Source of the DNA: Nocardioides sp. S5
GTDB lineage: Bacteria > Actinomycetota > Actinomycetes > Propionibacteriales > Nocardioidaceae
Direction: 5' to 3'
DNA: 64,000 bases
NCBI RefSeq assembly: GCF_017310035.1
Contig: NZ_CP022296.1
Coordinates: 744,001 to 808,000 of the forward strand
Positions 35,965 to 44,052 of the stretch are shown piece by piece (the stretch's first letter is position 1; every line of letters starts with the position of its first letter). The notes below the pieces were generated by a model. That model searched no databases. It saw only the letters and a program-made list of their open reading frames with translations, and was not told the origin of the DNA. The translations under genes and the position numbers were made by a program.

Positions 35965-36694
35965 CGTCGACGACCTTGCCGCCCTCGTCATCGAGCCGGC
36001 CGACGTGCCCGACCCCGTACGCCGCCATGTCGGTGCCTGCGCGCGGTGCTCGGCCACCGTCGAGGCGCTGACCACGACCAGGGGCACGCTCGGCGCCGAC
36101 CCCCTGGCCGCCCCGCCGCCCGGTCTCCGGGCGCGCGTCATGGCCGAGGCATTGGGCCGGCCGACGGCAACCGGGACCGGGACCGCGGCCGGGGAGACCC
36201 CGCCGGGTGACCCGGTCCCGCTCGCGAGCCGGCGCCGTGGCGGCGTACCTCTCTGGCTGGCGTCCGCTGCTGCTGTGACGGCGCTCGTCGCCGGGCTCGG
36301 CATGGGGCGCATGTCGGCCGGCGAGCCGGAGGCCGCCCCGGTCGAGCCGGAGCCCACCGGCTCGGTGCTGGCCGCCACCTCCCTCACCGCCCTCGACAGC
36401 GACGCCCCGCGTGGTGCGGTCGAGGCGGTCAACGACACCGACGACGTCGTCACCGTGTCCGTGCGCGCGACCGAGCTCGGCGACGACCCCGGCTTCCACG
36501 AGGTGTGGCTGATCAACGTCGACGGCGAGCGCATGGTCGCCCTCGGCATCCTGGCGCGCAGCGACAACGGCACCTTCGAGGTCCCGCGCCGCCTCATCGA
36601 GGAGGGCTACCGGATCGTCGACATCTCGGTCGAGCCCGACGACGGCGACCCCACCCACTCGGGTGTGAGCCTCGCCCGTGGTGAGCTCGTCTGA
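35951..36694 (+). CDS. Anti-sigma factor, RskA-like
   Basis: 247 residues: a cytoplasmic N-terminal zinc-finger-like anti-sigma segment (RRHVGACARCSATVEALTTTRG, H-x3-C-x2-C), a Pro/Gly-rich linker, one membrane helix (LWLASAAAVTALVAGLGMG, about 98-116) and an extracellular anti-sigma-K factor RskA C-terminal domain (about 140-245; DPGFHEVWLINVDGERMVALGIL). It should hold the sigma factor at the membrane until cleaved by regulated proteolysis. The reading frame overlaps that of the sigma gene, so their production is coupled. Confidence 0.85.
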   Translation: MAHADVDDLAALVIEPADVPDPVRRHVGACARCSATVEALTTTRGTLGADPLAAPPPGLRARVMAEALGRPTATGTGTAAGETPPGDPVPLASRRRGGVPLWLASAAAVTALVAGLGMGRMSAGEPEAAPVEPEPTGSVLAATSLTALDSDAPRGAVEAVNDTDDVVTVSVRATELGDDPGFHEVWLINVDGERMVALGILARSDNGTFEVPRRLIEEGYRIVDISVEPDDGDPTHSGVSLARGELV

Positions 36695-36721
36695 GCGCAT
36701 TGACGCGCCAGCTCCTCGACA

Positions 36722-36737
36722 TCGCCCGCGCGGGCGA
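36722..36737. promoter_or_regulatory. 16-bp perfect palindrome
   Basis: TCGCCCGC-GCGGGCGA, a spacer-less palindrome between the anti-sigma gene and the glutamate-synthase-like gene, directly followed by TAGGAA (a -10-like hexamer six bases before the next ATG). It could be a dimeric operator or a short terminator. Confidence 0.35.
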
Positions 36738-36750
36738 CTAGGAACGACCC

Positions 36751-38346
36751 ATGAGGTGGAGGTACGCGTTCCTGGGCGGCACGGCTGTCGCGGGCGCAGC
36801 GACGGCGGTCCACGACCTGGTGCAGAAGAAGCACGCGATCCTGCGCAACTTCCCGGTGGTCGGCCACGGGCGGTTCCTGGTGGAGAAGGTGGGGCCCGAG
36901 CTGCGCCAGTACATCGTCACCAGCAACGACGAGGAGCGGCCCTTCAGTCGTGACCAGCGCCGTTGGGTCTACGCGAGCTCGAAGCTGGAGAACAACTACT
37001 TCGGCTTCGGCACCGACAACGACGTGGAGCGTGGCGAGGGCTACCCCATCGTCAAGCACCGCACCTTCACCGGACCGGGCGCGGCGACGATGCCGCACGC
37101 CCAGGAGGAGGTGGTCGTGCCGTGCGCGAAGGTGATGGGCGCTGCGCGCGGTCGCACCCACGCCTTCCGGCCCGGCTCCGTGGTCAACATCTCCGGGATG
37201 AGCTTCGGGTCGCTGTCGGGCAAGGCGATCGAGTCGCTCAACAAGGGTGCGGCGCTCGCGGGATGCCTGCAGAACACCGGCGAGGGCGCCCTGTCGACGC
37301 ACCACCGCCACGGCGGCGACGTCGTCTTCCAGATCGGCACCTCCTACTTCGGCTGCCGCGACGAGCACGGCCGCTTCGACATGGCGCGGCTGGTCGACCT
37401 GGTCCGGTCGGCGCCCGTGCGGGCGATCGAGGTCAAGCTCAGCCAGGGCGCCAAGCCGGGGCTCGGAGGGATGCTGCCGGGGGAGAAGGTGAGCCGCGAG
37501 ATCGCCGAGATCCGCGGCATCCCCGAGGGCGTGGACTGCGCGTCCCCGAGCCGCCACGCGGTCTTCGGCGACGTCGACTCGATGCTCGACTTCGTCGAGT
37601 CGGTGGCCCAGGCGACCGGGCTGCCCGTCGGGATCAAGTCGGCCGTCGGCAACCTGACCATGTGGGACGAGCTCACCGAGGCGATGGCGGCCGGCGGTCG
37701 CGGCATCGACTTCGTCAACATCGACGGTGGCGAGGGCGGCACGGGTGCGGCCCCGATGATCTTCGCCGACTCCGTGGCCTACCCGTTCCGGATCGGCTTC
37801 GCCGAGGTCTACCGGCGCTTCGCGCAGGCCGGGCTGAGCGACGACGTGGTCTTCGTCGGCGCCGGGAAGCTCGGCATCCCGGAGAACGCGGTCGTCGCCT
37901 TCGCGCTGGGTGTCGACATGGTCAACGTCGGGCGTGAGGCGATGATGGCCATCGGCTGCATCCAGGCCCAGAAGTGCCACACCGACCACTGCCCGGTCGG
38001 GATCGCGACGCAGAACCCGCGCTACACCCGGGGCCTCGACGTGGGGCTGAAGAGCGAGCGCGCCGCCAACTACGTACGCTCCCTGCGCCGCGACCTGCTG
38101 AAGGTGTCCGAGGCGGTCGGCGTCGTGCACCCCGGACTGATCGCACCCCGCGACATCGACCTCCTCGACGGCACCCGCACCGCCACGGCGCTCGGCCTGA
38201 CCTACGGCTACGACCCCTCGTGGCCGCGGCTGGGGCCGCGCCTGGTGAAGGAGATCGAGGCGATCATGGTCGCCCAGGACGCCACGCACCCCGGCGTGGC
38301 CGACCCCGACGCCGGACAGCGCGGCGTGGGTGCGCCCGTGCGCTGA
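36751..38346 (+). CDS. FMN-binding glutamate-synthase-family protein
   Basis: 531 residues. After an N-terminal membrane-like segment (YAFLGGTAVAGAATAV) the protein follows the FMN/iron-sulfur central domain of glutamate synthase: PGSVVNISGMSFGSLSGKAIESLNKGA, HGGDVVFQIGTSYFGCRD, VKLSQGAKPGLGGMLPGEKV, NIDGGEGGTGAAPM and the cysteine cluster QAQKCHTDHCPVGIATQ. There is no glutaminase domain or GXGXG C-terminal domain, so it is not GltB itself; this is the stand-alone archaeal-type 'glutamate synthase-related' family. Electron donor and substrate are unknown. No usual Shine-Dalgarno is seen before the ATG. Confidence 0.85.
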   Translation: MRWRYAFLGGTAVAGAATAVHDLVQKKHAILRNFPVVGHGRFLVEKVGPELRQYIVTSNDEERPFSRDQRRWVYASSKLENNYFGFGTDNDVERGEGYPIVKHRTFTGPGAATMPHAQEEVVVPCAKVMGAARGRTHAFRPGSVVNISGMSFGSLSGKAIESLNKGAALAGCLQNTGEGALSTHHRHGGDVVFQIGTSYFGCRDEHGRFDMARLVDLVRSAPVRAIEVKLSQGAKPGLGGMLPGEKVSREIAEIRGIPEGVDCASPSRHAVFGDVDSMLDFVESVAQATGLPVGIKSAVGNLTMWDELTEAMAAGGRGIDFVNIDGGEGGTGAAPMIFADSVAYPFRIGFAEVYRRFAQAGLSDDVVFVGAGKLGIPENAVVAFALGVDMVNVGREAMMAIGCIQAQKCHTDHCPVGIATQNPRYTRGLDVGLKSERAANYVRSLRRDLLKVSEAVGVVHPGLIAPRDIDLLDGTRTATALGLTYGYDPSWPRLGPRLVKEIEAIMVAQDATHPGVADPDAGQRGVGAPVR

Positions 38347-38350
38347 GGGG

Positions 38351-39793
38351 TCAGCCCGACCGCGGGCGGCGCACGCTCTTGTCGTGGTGGTCGGGCAGGT
38401 GCTCGAGCTCGCTGAGGAAGCACTCGGCCCAGCGGGCCACGTCGTGGTGGACGACGGTCTTGCGCATCGCGCGCATGCGCCGACCGGTCTCCTTCCCGTC
38501 CGCGGCGAAGGCCTCGAGCAGCGTGGCCTTCATGCCGTCGATGTCGTAGGGGTTCACCAGCCACGCCTGGCGCAGCTCAGCCGCGGCGCCGGCGAACTCC
38601 GACAGCACGAGCGCGCCGTCGTCCTCGAAGCGGCACGCGACGTACTCCTTGGCGACGAGGTTCATCCCGTCACGGAAGGGCGTCACCACCATGACGTCGG
38701 CGGCGCGGTAGAGGGCGGCCATCTCCTCGCGGGGGTAGGAGGAGTGCATGTAGGAGATCGCCGGCCGGCCGATGCGGCCGTGGTCGCCGTTGATCCGCCC
38801 CACCAGCAGCTCGATCTCGTCGCGGAGGATGCGGTACTGCTCGACGCGCTCGCGCGACGGCGTCGCCACCTGCACGAAGACGGCGTCCTCCAGGTCGAGC
38901 TTGCCGTCGCGCACGAGCTCGCCGAAGGCGCGCAGGCGGGAGTGGATGCCCTTGGTGTAGTCGAGGCGGTCGACCCCGAGGAAGATCCGGCGGGGGTTGC
39001 CCAGGGCCTCGCGGATCTCCACGGCACGCTTCTCCACCGCCTCCGAGCGCGCCAGCGCCTCGAAGCCCGCGGTGTCGATGGAGATCGGGAAGGCGGTCGC
39101 CTTCACCGGCCGGCCGTCGGGGAGGTAGATGGTGTCGCGGTGGGTCTTGTGGCCCACCCGGCTGCGGACCAGGCGTACGAAGTTGGCGGCGGCGCCCGGC
39201 AGCTGGAAGCCGATCAGGTCGGCGCCGAGGAGACCCTCGAGGATCTGGCGGCGCCACGGCAGCTGCGAGAACAGCTCCGCCGGCGGGAACGGGATGTGGA
39301 GGTAGAAGCCGATGCGCAGGTCGGGGCGCTGGGTGCGCAGCATCTGCGGCACGAGCTGGAGCTGGTAGTCCTGGATCCAGACCGTCGCCCCCTCGGCCGC
39401 GACCTCGGCGGCCCTGTCGGCGAAGCGCTGGTTGACCGCGACGTAGGAGTCCCACCACTCGCGGTGGAACTCCGGCTTGGCGATCACGTCGTGGTAGAGC
39501 GGCCAGAGCGTGCCGTTGGAGAAGCCCTCGTAGAACTCCTCGACCTCCTGCGCGCTCATCGCCACCGGGACCAGGGAGAGCCCGTCCTCCACGAACGGCT
39601 CGAACTCCTCGTCGTCGGCCGAGCCGGGCCAGCCGATCCACGCTCCGTCGTTGGCGCGCAGGACCGGCTCGAGCGCGGTCACCAGCCCGCCGGGGGAGGT
39701 GCGCCACGACGCGGTGCCGTCGGGGGCGACCACCCGGTCGACGGGGAGTCGGTTGGCCACGATGACGAGGTCGGCCTGCGGGGTGGGGCTCAC
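38351..39793 (-). CDS. otsA: Trehalose-6-phosphate synthase (OtsA)
   Basis: 480 residues of GT20. Typical motifs are [12 protein letters not shown] near the N-terminus, [19 protein letters not shown] (HIPFPPAE) and [13 protein letters not shown] segments, RLDYTKGI for the UDP/GDP-glucose site, and the C-terminal [14 protein letters not shown]. OtsA joins UDP-glucose and glucose 6-phosphate to give trehalose 6-phosphate, which OtsB (40.9 kb) then dephosphorylates. TAGGGT lies seven bases before the GTG start, suggesting a leaderless message. It is transcribed away from the genes between it and otsB. Confidence 0.95.
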   Translation of the reverse strand: MSPTPQADLVIVANRLPVDRVVAPDGTASWRTSPGGLVTALEPVLRANDGAWIGWPGSADDEEFEPFVEDGLSLVPVAMSAQEVEEFYEGFSNGTLWPLYHDVIAKPEFHREWWDSYVAVNQRFADRAAEVAAEGATVWIQDYQLQLVPQMLRTQRPDLRIGFYLHIPFPPAELFSQLPWRRQILEGLLGADLIGFQLPGAAANFVRLVRSRVGHKTHRDTIYLPDGRPVKATAFPISIDTAGFEALARSEAVEKRAVEIREALGNPRRIFLGVDRLDYTKGIHSRLRAFGELVRDGKLDLEDAVFVQVATPSRERVEQYRILRDEIELLVGRINGDHGRIGRPAISYMHSSYPREEMAALYRAADVMVVTPFRDGMNLVAKEYVACRFEDDGALVLSEFAGAAAELRQAWLVNPYDIDGMKATLLEAFAADGKETGRRMRAMRKTVVHHDVARWAECFLSELEHLPDHHDKSVRRPRSG

Positions 39794-39918
39794 ACCGGCC
39801 ACCCTAACGACGACCGGCGACGTCGGGGCCACCCCGCGGTGTCCGTCGTCGGCCCGCGCCCCGCCGACACGCCTCCTACGAGCGTCGGGTTTTGTCCAGA
39901 CGACTCGCCGGAGGCGAA

Positions 39919-39947
39919 TGACATCGTTGTCGTTCGTCGCCTAGACT
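39919..39947 (+). promoter_or_regulatory. Vegetative promoter of the DUF3263 gene
   Basis: -35 TGACAT (39919-39924) and -10 TAGACT (39942-39947) with an exact 17-base spacer, a good match to the housekeeping-sigma consensus of actinobacteria. It fires toward the DUF3263 gene and, downstream of it, the LytR_C gene, leaving a leader of about 45 bases with a strong Shine-Dalgarno. Confidence 0.6.
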
Positions 39948-40000
39948 GACCGCAGTCCGCCCGGCACGGGATGGGCGTGGGGTCGAGGAGGAGATGGCAG

Positions 40001-40294
40001 ATGGATGCCGCGAAGCACATCGCAGCCGAGCAGGAGACTGCTGCCGGGCTGAGCCAGCGGGACCGCGAGATCCTCGAGTTCGAGCGGCACTGGTGGAAGT
40101 ACGCCGGCGCCAAGGAGCAGGCTGTCCGCGAGAAGTTCGACATGTCCTCGACCCGCTACTACCAGGTGCTCAACGCCCTCATCGACCGTCCCGAGGCCCT
40201 CGAGGCCGACCCGCTGCTCGTCCGCCGCCTCCGGCGCCTGCGCGCCTCGCGCCAGCGCCAGCGCTCCGCCCGCCGCCTCGGCTTCGAGATCTGA
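40001..40294 (+). CDS. DUF3263 protein, small helical DNA-binding-like
   Basis: 97 residues with GAGGAGGAG seven bases before the ATG. The body LSQRDREILEFERHWWKYAGAKEQAVREKFDMSSTRYYQVLNALIDRPEAL is the DUF3263 family, restricted to actinobacteria, and ends in a strongly basic helix (RRLRRLRASRQRQRSARRL). The AKEQAVREKFDMSSTRYYQVL part looks like a helix-turn-helix, so a DNA-binding role is likely but unproven. It shares direction with the LytR_C gene that follows after 44 bases; the two are conserved neighbours in many actinobacteria. Confidence 0.85.
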   Translation: MDAAKHIAAEQETAAGLSQRDREILEFERHWWKYAGAKEQAVREKFDMSSTRYYQVLNALIDRPEALEADPLLVRRLRRLRASRQRQRSARRLGFEI

Positions 40295-40338
40295 CACCGC
40301 GAGACCTGTCCACTCACTCACGATCGGCTTCCTTCCCC

Positions 40339-40872
40339 ATGGCCTTCTTCCCCAGTTCCGGCCGCCTCCCGTCCCGCCGTCCCCGTGACGAGCGAGGCGT
40401 GGCCTTCCCCTCCCCGGTCGTGATGCTCTCGGTCCTCGCCGTCGCGATGGCCTCCATCACCTTCGTCGCCACCCGCGACCAGGCGCCCACCGAGCGCCGG
40501 GTCGAGACCGCCACCATCGCCAGCGCCGAGCAGACGCCGAGCGCAGAGCCGACGGCGGAGCCCACCAAGGAGCCGAAGCCGGAGCCGCGCGTCAAGCGTG
40601 GCGAGGTCTACGTCGAGGTCTACAACAGCTCCGGGATCAAGGGCCTGGCCGCCAGCACGGCCGAGAAGGCGACCACCGTGGGCTGGGCTGTCGTCGGCGA
40701 GGACAACTGGTACGGCGTCGTCCCGACCACGACGGTCTACTTCCCGCCGCGGCTCAAGGCCGCCGGCAAGCAGCTCGCGCTCGACCTCGGCATCCGCCGG
40801 ACCGCGCCCGCCGTGGGTGAGATGAAGCGCGACCGCCTGACGATCATCCTCACCACCGACGCCCCCCAGTAG
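40339..40872 (+). CDS. LytR C-terminal-domain membrane protein
   Basis: 177 residues: a short cytoplasmic part, one membrane helix (VVMLSVLAVAMASITFVA), a Glu/Pro/Thr-rich linker (SAEPTAEPTKEPKPEP) and a LytR_C domain (EVYVEVYNSSGIKGLAASTAEKATTVGWAVVG ... TTVYFPPRLKAAGKQLALDLG). This domain is found at the C-terminus of LytR-CpsA-Psr wall-polymer ligases, but here it occurs alone, without the catalytic LCP domain. A role at the cell wall is inferred from the topology. Downstream of DUF3263 in the same direction. Confidence 0.85.
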   Translation: MAFFPSSGRLPSRRPRDERGVAFPSPVVMLSVLAVAMASITFVATRDQAPTERRVETATIASAEQTPSAEPTAEPTKEPKPEPRVKRGEVYVEVYNSSGIKGLAASTAEKATTVGWAVVGEDNWYGVVPTTTVYFPPRLKAAGKQLALDLGIRRTAPAVGEMKRDRLTIILTTDAPQ

Positions 40873-40927
40873 CCCGCGGGGGCGGGACGGTTCGCGGGAC
40901 CCCGCCGCCGCGTGGTTGGCTGGTGAC

Positions 40928-41758
40928 ATGGAGTTCACCTCCGACGACGCGCGCGCCCACTACGACGCCGTACGCGACGTCCTCGCCGGTGTGGTGGTCG
41001 GCCTCGACTTCGACGGCACCCTGTCCCCGATGGTCGACGACCCCGAGGCGGCGCGCCTGCACCCCGGCGCCCCCGGCGCGCTCCTCGAGCTCGCCGAGGC
41101 GGTCCGCGCGGTCGCGGTGATCACCGGCCGCCCGGCCCGGCAGGCGATCGCGATGGGCGACCTCGACGCCCTGGGCAACGCGATGCTCGACCGCGGCGCG
41201 GAGCTCTTCGTCTTCGGCCAGTACGGCAACGAGCGCTGGTCGGCGACCGAGCAACGGATCCGCTCGCCGCGCCCCCCGGCCGGCCTGGCCAGCTTCGAGC
41301 GTGAGCTGACGTCGGTGCTGCGCGGCGCCGACGCGGCCGACGCCTTCATCGAGCAGAAGGGCCTCGCGGTCGCGGTGCACACCCGCCGGATGGCCGACCC
41401 CGCCGGTGCCTTCGCACGCCTCGTCGCCCCGATCTCCGACCTCGCCGGGCGCCACCACCTGACCGTCGAGCCGGGCCGCAACGTCATCGAGGTCCGCTCC
41501 GGCGACATGCACAAGGGCCACGCGCTGCGCACCTTCGTGGCCGAGCAGGAGGCCGACGGCGTGGTCTTCGGCGGCGACGACCTCGGCGACGTGGAGGCCT
41601 TCGAGGCCGTCCGCGACCTGCGCGGCGACGGCCTGCCGGGCCTGGTCGTGTGCTCGGCGTCCACCGAGCAGCCCGACCTCGTGGAGCTCGCCGACGTCGT
41701 GGTCGACGGCCCGGCCGGCGTGGTGGAGCTCCTCGGCGCCCTGCTCTCCCGCCGCTGA
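40928..41758 (+). CDS. otsB: Trehalose-6-phosphate phosphatase (OtsB)
   Basis: 276 residues of the HAD superfamily. The catalytic Asp pair is D27/D29 in VVGLDFDGTLSPMVDDPE; AVITGRPARQAIAMGDL, FGQYGNERWSA and VVFGGDDLGDVEAFEAVR match trehalose-phosphatase cap and core motifs; a Lys in MHKGHALR is expected. It removes phosphate from trehalose 6-phosphate made by OtsA. The ATG at 40928 is the first within a sequence consistent with the family. Although the genes are on opposite strands and separated by two others, they form one pathway. Confidence 0.92.
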   Translation: MEFTSDDARAHYDAVRDVLAGVVVGLDFDGTLSPMVDDPEAARLHPGAPGALLELAEAVRAVAVITGRPARQAIAMGDLDALGNAMLDRGAELFVFGQYGNERWSATEQRIRSPRPPAGLASFERELTSVLRGADAADAFIEQKGLAVAVHTRRMADPAGAFARLVAPISDLAGRHHLTVEPGRNVIEVRSGDMHKGHALRTFVAEQEADGVVFGGDDLGDVEAFEAVRDLRGDGLPGLVVCSASTEQPDLVELADVVVDGPAGVVELLGALLSRR

Positions 41759-41822
41759 CCGCAGGTCGGACTGCCGCGATCCACATCGTGGACTCGGTGT
41801 GCGCATCGTGAGACAGCCCGCC

Positions 41823-41828
41823 TAGGGT
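41823..41828 (+). promoter_or_regulatory. -10 element of the SAM-riboswitch transcript
   Basis: TAGGGT, eight bases before the P1 helix of the riboswitch, so transcription would start just at the base of the aptamer. No clear -35 hexamer is visible. Confidence 0.5.
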
Positions 41829-41836
41829 TGACCTTG

Positions 41837-41972
41837 CTCATCACGAGGGACTGAGGGAACGGCCCGTAGAAGTCCCGGCAACCACCCATGAGCCTCCTGT
41901 CCGGACCCCGTCCGGCGGACATGGGAGCAGGTGCCAAATCCGACCCACGCGAGAGTCGCGGGGACAGATGAG
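41837..41972 (+). ncRNA. SAM-I riboswitch (S-box) upstream of thrC
   Basis: The core of the SAM-I aptamer is readable: P1 strands CTCATC (41837-41842) and GATGAG (41967-41972) pair perfectly; ACTGAGGGAACGGCCC, then GAAGTCCCGGCAACC give the conserved P2/P2a and J1/2 purine regions; CCATGAGC/CATGGGAG forms P3; GGTGCCAAATCC is the J3/4 element; and GACAG precedes P1 closure. SAM-I RNAs bind S-adenosylmethionine and shut off methionine-related genes. The closing strand of P1 abuts and partly covers the Shine-Dalgarno AGAAGGAGG (41971-41979), so control is probably at translation. Confidence 0.9.
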
Positions 41973-41984
41973 AAGGAGGACTTC

Positions 41985-43256
41985 ATGAGCACCCTTTTGG
42001 ACGAGAACACGACGCACACGTTGCGCGAGGGTGCCTTCGGCCACGCCCGCGCCCTGGCCTGCCGCGAGTGCGGCCACGAGGTCGCGCTCGGCCCCTCGTA
42101 CGCCTGTCCGGAGTGCTTCGGCCCCCTCGAGGTGGCCTACGACTTCCCGACCGTGACCCGCGAGGAGATCGCCGCCGGTCCGGCCAACATCTGGCGCTAC
42201 AAGGCGCTGCTGCCGGTGCCCTCCGACATCGAGCAGAGCCCCAACACCGAGCCCGGCTTCACCCGGCTGCTGGAGGCGAAGAACCTCGCCCGCGAGCTGG
42301 GCATCGACAGGCTGTGGGTGAAGGACGACTCCACCAACCCCACCAACTCCTTCAAGGACCGCGTCGTGGCCTGCGCCCTGAGCGCGGCCCGCGAGCTCGA
42401 CGCGAAGGTCTTCGCGTGCCCCTCCACCGGCAACCTGGCCAACGCGGTCGCCGCGGCCGGGGCCCGGGCCGGGATGAAGACGGTCGTCTTCATCCCGAGC
42501 AACCTCGAGCAGCCCAAGCAGGTCAACTCCGCCGTCTACACCGACCGCCTCGTCGCGGTCGACGGCAACTACGACGACGTCAACAAGCTCGCCTCCGAGA
42601 TCGCCGGCGAGGAGGAGGGCTGGGCGTTCGTCAACGTCAACGTCCGACCCTTCTACGCCGAGGGCTCCAAGACGCTGGGCTACGAGATCGCCGAGCAGCT
42701 GGGCTGGCGCCTGCCCGACCAGGTCGTCATCCCGGTCGCGTCCGGCTCGCAGCTGACCAAGGTCGACAAGGCGTTCCGCGAGCTGGTCGCGCTGGGCCTC
42801 GTCGAGGACAAGCCCTACCGGATCTTCGGCGCCCAGGCGACGGGCTGCTCGCCGGTCTCGGTCGCCTACAAGGCCGGCACCGACGCGATCCGTCCGGTCA
42901 AGCCGGACACCATCGCCAAGAGCCTGGCCATCGGCAACCCCGCGGACGGCATCTACGTCCTCGACGTGTGCCGTCGCTCCGGCGGTGCGGTCGAGGACAT
43001 CACCGACGACGAGGTCCGCGACGCGATCGTCCTGCTCGCGCGCACCGAGGGCATCTTCACCGAGACCGCCGGCGGCACCACGGTGGGCGTGCTGAAGAAG
43101 CTCGTCGAGACCGGCCAGCTCGACACCTCGCTGGAGACCGTCGTCATCAACACCGGCCACGGCCTCAAGACCCTCGACGCGGTCTCCGACCGGGTCGGCG
43201 CCGCAGCCACCATCGCACCCAGCTACGACGCCTTCGTCGCGGCTGGCATCGTCTGA
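41985..43256 (+). CDS. thrC: Threonine synthase family enzyme (ThrC)
   Basis: 423 residues, fold-type II PLP enzyme. An N-terminal zinc ribbon (C26, C29, C41, C44 in LACRECGHEVALGPSYACPEC) precedes the catalytic domain; PLP-binding Lys124 lies in NPTNSFKDRVV, and the phosphate-cup loops CPSTGNLANAVAAAGA and PVASGSQLTK are present. ThrC makes threonine from O-phosphohomoserine. The start is fixed by AGAAGGAGG five bases upstream. What is odd is the control: a SAM riboswitch rather than a threonine attenuator, and a CysO-like sulfur-carrier gene 15 bases downstream, which suggest a role in sulfur/methionine metabolism as an alternative to threonine supply. Confidence 0.88.
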   Translation: MSTLLDENTTHTLREGAFGHARALACRECGHEVALGPSYACPECFGPLEVAYDFPTVTREEIAAGPANIWRYKALLPVPSDIEQSPNTEPGFTRLLEAKNLARELGIDRLWVKDDSTNPTNSFKDRVVACALSAARELDAKVFACPSTGNLANAVAAAGARAGMKTVVFIPSNLEQPKQVNSAVYTDRLVAVDGNYDDVNKLASEIAGEEEGWAFVNVNVRPFYAEGSKTLGYEIAEQLGWRLPDQVVIPVASGSQLTKVDKAFRELVALGLVEDKPYRIFGAQATGCSPVSVAYKAGTDAIRPVKPDTIAKSLAIGNPADGIYVLDVCRRSGGAVEDITDDEVRDAIVLLARTEGIFTETAGGTTVGVLKKLVETGQLDTSLETVVINTGHGLKTLDAVSDRVGAAATIAPSYDAFVAAGIV

Positions 43257-43271
43257 GAGGGACACACCAGC

Positions 43272-43547
43272 ATGAGCGTCTCGGTCCGCATCCCCACCAT
43301 CCTGCGCACCTACACCGACGGCCAGTCCGAGGTCAGCGCCGAGGGCGACACCCTCGCCGCCGTCCTCGACGACCTCGACGCGAGCTACGCCGGCATCAAG
43401 GGGCGCATCCTCGACGAGTCCGGCGCGCTGCGCCGCTTCGTCAACGTCTACGTCGGCAACGACGACGTGCGCTTCCTCGACGACCTCCAGACCGCGACCC
43501 CCGACGGGGTCCAGGTCTCGGTGATCCCGGCGGTCGCCGGCGGCTGA
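43272..43547 (+). CDS. CysO-like ubiquitin-fold sulfur carrier protein
   Basis: 91 residues ending in AVAGG; a C-terminal Gly-Gly is essential for adenylation and thiocarboxylation in ThiS/MoaD/CysO proteins. The sequence VSVRIPTILRTYTDGQSEVSAEGDTLAAVLDDLDASYAGIKGRILDE and FVNVYVGNDDVRFLDDL lines up closely with mycobacterial CysO (Rv1335), including the LR-FVNVYV turn. CysO thiocarboxylate donates sulfur to CysM in cysteine synthesis. No cysM or mec gene follows; instead it is translated with thrC (15-base gap). The Shine-Dalgarno AGAGGGAC precedes the ATG. Confidence 0.9.
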   Translation: MSVSVRIPTILRTYTDGQSEVSAEGDTLAAVLDDLDASYAGIKGRILDESGALRRFVNVYVGNDDVRFLDDLQTATPDGVQVSVIPAVAGG

Positions 43548-43554
43548 GCCGGGC

Positions 43555-44052
43555 TCACGGCGCGCGTACGTCGACCACGGCGGCGTTGCCGCGCCCGTCG
43601 ATGCGCACCTCGGCGACGGCTCCGTCGCGCAGCAGGTCCTCGGTCTCGCGGGCGGTGTCCTGCGGCAGGAAGAGGCTCTCGATCCCGCACCTGATCTGCC
43701 ACGACCGGTCGTCGCACGCGAGGTAGGGCGCGTCGTCGGGGCGCTCCCGGGTCCAGTCAGTGGCGACCCAGGTCCCGTCCTGCTCGGCGAGGGTGATGAA
43801 GACGTCGCCCTGCTCGCCGTCGTCGAGCGCGCCCAGTCCGGGCTCGCCGACGGACTGCGAGTCGTCGTGCCGCAGCCCGGGGTAGTCGAGGGCGACGTAC
43901 GCCCCACGGAAGGGGTCGATCGGGTCGAGCGGGGCGACCTCGAGGAGGTAGGTGTCGCCGGTGAGGCGGGCAGAGAGCTGCGGGCCCACCGCGACTCCGG
44001 CCAGGACGAGCTGGCTGACGGCGATGACGCCGGTGACGAGGACACGCTTCAT
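43555..44052 (-). CDS. GDYXXLXY-domain membrane-anchored protein
   Basis: 165 residues: one N-terminal hydrophobic anchor (VLVTGVIAVSQLVLAGVAVGPQL) and an outside beta-rich domain. DPFRGAYVALDYPGL carries the family hallmark (P-x-R-G-x-Y-V-x-L-x-Y). These proteins are encoded beside DUF2157 membrane proteins; that is the arrangement here, with a four-base overlap. Function unknown. Confidence 0.85.
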   Translation of the reverse strand: MKRVLVTGVIAVSQLVLAGVAVGPQLSARLTGDTYLLEVAPLDPIDPFRGAYVALDYPGLRHDDSQSVGEPGLGALDDGEQGDVFITLAEQDGTWVATDWTRERPDDAPYLACDDRSWQIRCGIESLFLPQDTARETEDLLRDGAVAEVRIDGRGNAAVVDVRAP

